Source of the DNA: JBJXDT01 sp046153505
GTDB lineage: Bacteria > Pseudomonadota > Gammaproteobacteria > Burkholderiales > Methylophilaceae
NCBI GenBank assembly: GCA_046153505.1
Contig: JBJXDT010000015.1
Span: 1 to 45,133, forward strand
DNA: 45,133 nucleotides
Direction: 5' to 3'
The notes beneath the pieces are model-generated. The model was given only the letters and a program-made list of their open reading frames with translations, did not search any database and was not told the DNA's origin. Shown here piece after piece: positions 42,904 through 45,133 of the stretch. Each line of letters begins with the position of its first letter. Within the stretch, counting starts at the first letter, position 1. A program made the position numbers and the translations under genes.

Positions 42904-43752
42904 ATGACGCCGCAGCAATACTGCAAACAAAAAGCCGCACAAAGCGGCTCCAGCTTTACCGTTAGCTTTCTTTTTCTTCCAAAACAAAAACGTGATGCCA
43001 TGACTGCACTTTACGCGTTTTGCCGTGAAGTAGATGATGTGGTGGATGAATGTACCGACTACAATGTCGCGCAAATTAAACTGAATTGGTGGAAGTCTGA
43101 GATTGAGAATTTATATGGGGGTATGCCACAACACCCCGTCAGCTTTGCCTTGCAGCCCGTTATCAAACAATTCCATCTTGCGCAGGAACACTTTTTAGAA
43201 ATTATTGACGGCATGGAAATGGATATTAAATTCAACCGTTACGAAGATTTCAAACAGCTACAACTATACTGCTACCGCGTGGCAAGCTGTGTGGGGTTGC
43301 TCGCGGCGCAGATTTTTGGTTTTACAGATCGAAAAACACTAAAATATGCCCACGATTTAGGCATGGCTTTTCAACTCACCAACATCGTGCGCGATGTGGG
43401 TGAGGATGCGCGTAGAGGCCGTATTTACTTGCCTTTGGATGAGTTGCGTAAAGCTAAAGTGTCTGAAGATGATATTTTAAGAGGCCGAGAATCTATCGAA
43501 GTGAAAGCCTTGATAGACTTTCAGATTGAACGTGCCGAAAGTTTTTACGATAAAGCGTTACGCGAACTCCCGCCAGAAGATGCAAAACAACAGCGCGCAG
43601 GATTGATGATGTCGGCGATTTACCGCACCTTGTTACGCGAAATTAAAGCCGATGGCGCAGAAAAAGTGCTGAATCACAAAATCGCTATTCCACCCATACG
43701 CAAATTAATTTTGGCGCTAAAAATTTATTTTAAGTATGCAAAACAGCATTAA
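42904..43752 (+). CDS. hpnD: Presqualene diphosphate synthase
   Basis: 282 residues. Condenses two farnesyl diphosphates head to head. The Asp-rich motifs are DDVVDE (44-49) and NIVRDVGEDARRGRIYLP (about 158-175), both complete. 13 bases after hpnC; its end overlaps hpnE by 17 bases, so the three are one translational unit. Confidence 0.93.
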   Translation: MTPQQYCKQKAAQSGSSFTVSFLFLPKQKRDAMTALYAFCREVDDVVDECTDYNVAQIKLNWWKSEIENLYGGMPQHPVSFALQPVIKQFHLAQEHFLEIIDGMEMDIKFNRYEDFKQLQLYCYRVASCVGLLAAQIFGFTDRKTLKYAHDLGMAFQLTNIVRDVGEDARRGRIYLPLDELRKAKVSEDDILRGRESIEVKALIDFQIERAESFYDKALRELPPEDAKQQRAGLMMSAIYRTLLREIKADGAEKVLNHKIAIPPIRKLILALKIYFKYAKQH

Positions 43753-45061
43753 TGTCGCCATAATCGGAGGTGGATTGGCTGGCTTAGCAGCCGCAACAAG
43801 CTTGGCTGAGCACGATATTAAAGCCACAGTGCTTGAAGCAGGTTCACAGATTGGAGGGCGCGCGCGCAGTGTTGCAGTAGAGTTCAACGGTCAGGTCACA
43901 CAACTCGACAACGGCCAGCACATTTTATTAGGCGCATATTACGAAACACTCAAATTGCTCTCAAAAATAGACATGCCCTTAGAACAAGCACTGATGCGCC
44001 TTCCCTTGAAGTTAGAAGTGCTAGATACTAGAGGAAAGTGCGCTTTCAAGCTTTTCACGCCTGACTTCCTACCTTTTCCACTTAACCAGTTAATCGGGTT
44101 TTTAAGTTGTAGCGGCTTATCAATTTTCGAGCGTTTTTCTGTTATCAACTTTATGCTACGTCTAAAGCAAAATGATTACAAAATTAACGCAGACGAATCT
44201 CTCAATATCTATTTATTAAAACAATCGCAATCTACACAAACCATCAAACTACTTTGGGAGCCGCTTTGTCTCTCCGCGCTCAACACGCCGCTGCAATTAT
44301 CTAGCGCTCGCGTATTTTTGAATGTGCTACGCGACGCCTTTAGCGGCAGCAAAAATAATAGCGATTTATTGCTGCCTAGGCTTGATCTATCGCGCATGTT
44401 AGCGCAACCTATGGCGCGCTATGTGCAGGCGCGCCTTGGCCAAGTACTGCTCAATCATCGCGTCAAGAAAATTCAAGCAAGCAATAATGGCTATGCAATA
44501 ACGACCAAAAGTGGTCAATTCGAGGTAAGCCATGTGATTATTGCCACATCGCCCGTACGCTTAGCCAATGTGGTTAGCGATTTACCAAAACTCAAGGCCG
44601 CCGCCAACACCACAGAAAATTATACCTATCAACCCATTTTCACCATCTATTTACAATTTGCCAACCACATCACCATCGGCAAGCCCATGATAGGCTTGAC
44701 TGGCGGGCTCGGCCAGTGGGTGTTCGACCGCGGCATTCTATGTGGTCAAAAAGGATTAATGGCAGTGATTATTAGTGCAGAAGGTGAACACCAAAAAATG
44801 GAACATACCGCCTTGGCGTTAACCATAGCCGAAGAACTAAAAAAGGCGTTTCCAGCATTGAACAAACCGATTTGGCATCAAGTAATAGCAGAAAAACGCG
44901 CAACATTTACCTGCAGACCAAACTTGCCGCGCCCCACTAATAGCACGCTTTACCCCAATTTATACATTGCAGGCGATTACACTTATGCCGATTACCCCGC
45001 TACCATAGAAGGCGCCGTGCGTAGCGGTATAAATGCTGCAAACCTTATAATTAACGCCTAA
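43736..45061 (+). CDS. hpnE: Squalene-associated FAD-dependent desaturase
   Basis: 441 residues. Reduces hydroxysqualene to squalene. VAIIGGGLAGLAAATSLAEHD (residues 7-27) is the FAD-binding loop, followed by VLEAGSQIGGRARS; the C-terminal NLYIAGDYTYADYPATIEGA binds the flavin again. It belongs to the phytoene desaturase superfamily, but the hpnCD context makes HpnE the clear assignment. Cyclase and later hopanoid genes are not in view. Confidence 0.93.
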   Translation: MQNSINVAIIGGGLAGLAAATSLAEHDIKATVLEAGSQIGGRARSVAVEFNGQVTQLDNGQHILLGAYYETLKLLSKIDMPLEQALMRLPLKLEVLDTRGKCAFKLFTPDFLPFPLNQLIGFLSCSGLSIFERFSVINFMLRLKQNDYKINADESLNIYLLKQSQSTQTIKLLWEPLCLSALNTPLQLSSARVFLNVLRDAFSGSKNNSDLLLPRLDLSRMLAQPMARYVQARLGQVLLNHRVKKIQASNNGYAITTKSGQFEVSHVIIATSPVRLANVVSDLPKLKAAANTTENYTYQPIFTIYLQFANHITIGKPMIGLTGGLGQWVFDRGILCGQKGLMAVIISAEGEHQKMEHTALALTIAEELKKAFPALNKPIWHQVIAEKRATFTCRPNLPRPTNSTLYPNLYIAGDYTYADYPATIEGAVRSGINAANLIINA

Positions 45062-45107
45062 TCACTTTTATGCACCACTACTTAGTAACCATCTAGAAAG
45101 CACAACT

Positions 45108-45133
45108 ATGACCGATTTCCTTATCCACTGGGC
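45108..45133 (+). CDS. Start of a further gene (truncated by the window edge)
   Basis: An ATG at 45108 opens MTDFLIHW and runs off the window. An agaaag stretch at 45095-45100 could serve as ribosome binding site. Too short to assign; it lies 46 bases after hpnE on the same strand. Confidence 0.4.

Overview
The window reads as a chromosomal segment of a betaproteobacterium, most probably of the methylotrophic family Methylophilaceae (Methylotenera/Methylophilus-like). This is inferred from moderate-to-low GC, the gene order, the protein character and the hpnCDE and two-subunit pyruvate carboxylase genes; no marker here fixes the genus. I see no insertion sequence, prophage, CRISPR array or rRNA. 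There is one tRNA gene (Ser, anticodon UGA).

Layout. (1) 1-2.55 kb, + strand: a three-gene envelope cluster of unknown function. It holds the end of a DUF6502-like protein, a secreted DUF5666 protein with six GGTG repeats and a long Lys/Glu tail, and a small outer-membrane beta-barrel. It closes on a bidirectional terminator facing a small secreted protein. (2) 2.66-14.94 kb, - strand: the conserved yceD-rpmF-plsX-fabH-fabD-fabG-acpP-fabF fatty-acid cluster, then pabC-mltG-tmk-holB-pilZ-tatD and a PhnP-like metallo-hydrolase. Many joints are ATGA overlaps. (3) 15.0-21.8 kb, + strand: a two-gene pyruvate carboxylase (biotin carboxylase plus carboxyltransferase/biotin carrier), maf (YceF type), a DUF4139 exported protein, a short RsmI-like methyltransferase, and an unrecognised gene broken by an in-frame amber codon. 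(4) 21.76-36.14 kb, - strand: rpsB-tsf-pyrH-frr-uppS-cdsA-dxr-rseP-bamA-ompH-lpxD-fabZ-lpxA-lpxB-rnhB, the classical translation/isoprenoid/outer-membrane superoperon. (5) 36.3-39.7 kb, + strand: map and glnD. (6) 39.7-41.9 kb, - strand: two tandem small cupins, tRNA-Ser, def and an MTA/MTI phosphorylase. (7) 42.0-45.1 kb, + strand: hpnC-hpnD-hpnE, making squalene from farnesyl diphosphate, and the first codons of a further gene.

The main theme is envelope construction. Malonyl-CoA-dependent fatty-acid synthesis, lipid A (lpxD/A/B, fabZ), phospholipid (plsX, cdsA), isoprenoid (dxr, uppS, hpnCDE), peptidoglycan (mltG) and outer-membrane assembly (bamA, ompH, rseP) lie side by side with translation (rpsB, tsf, frr, rpmF, def, map) and nitrogen control (glnD).

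Most of the window is ordinary core genome. The places worth a second look are the GGTG-repeat cluster at the left edge, two reading frames each interrupted by a single in-frame stop (11880-12077 and 21325-21807), a strong hairpin directly before the DUF4139 ribosome binding site, a consensus -10 box so close to maf that the message may be leaderless, and a perfect terminator between the two cupins. Four or five genes of the rpsB-lpxB operon also appear to use TTG or GTG starts.
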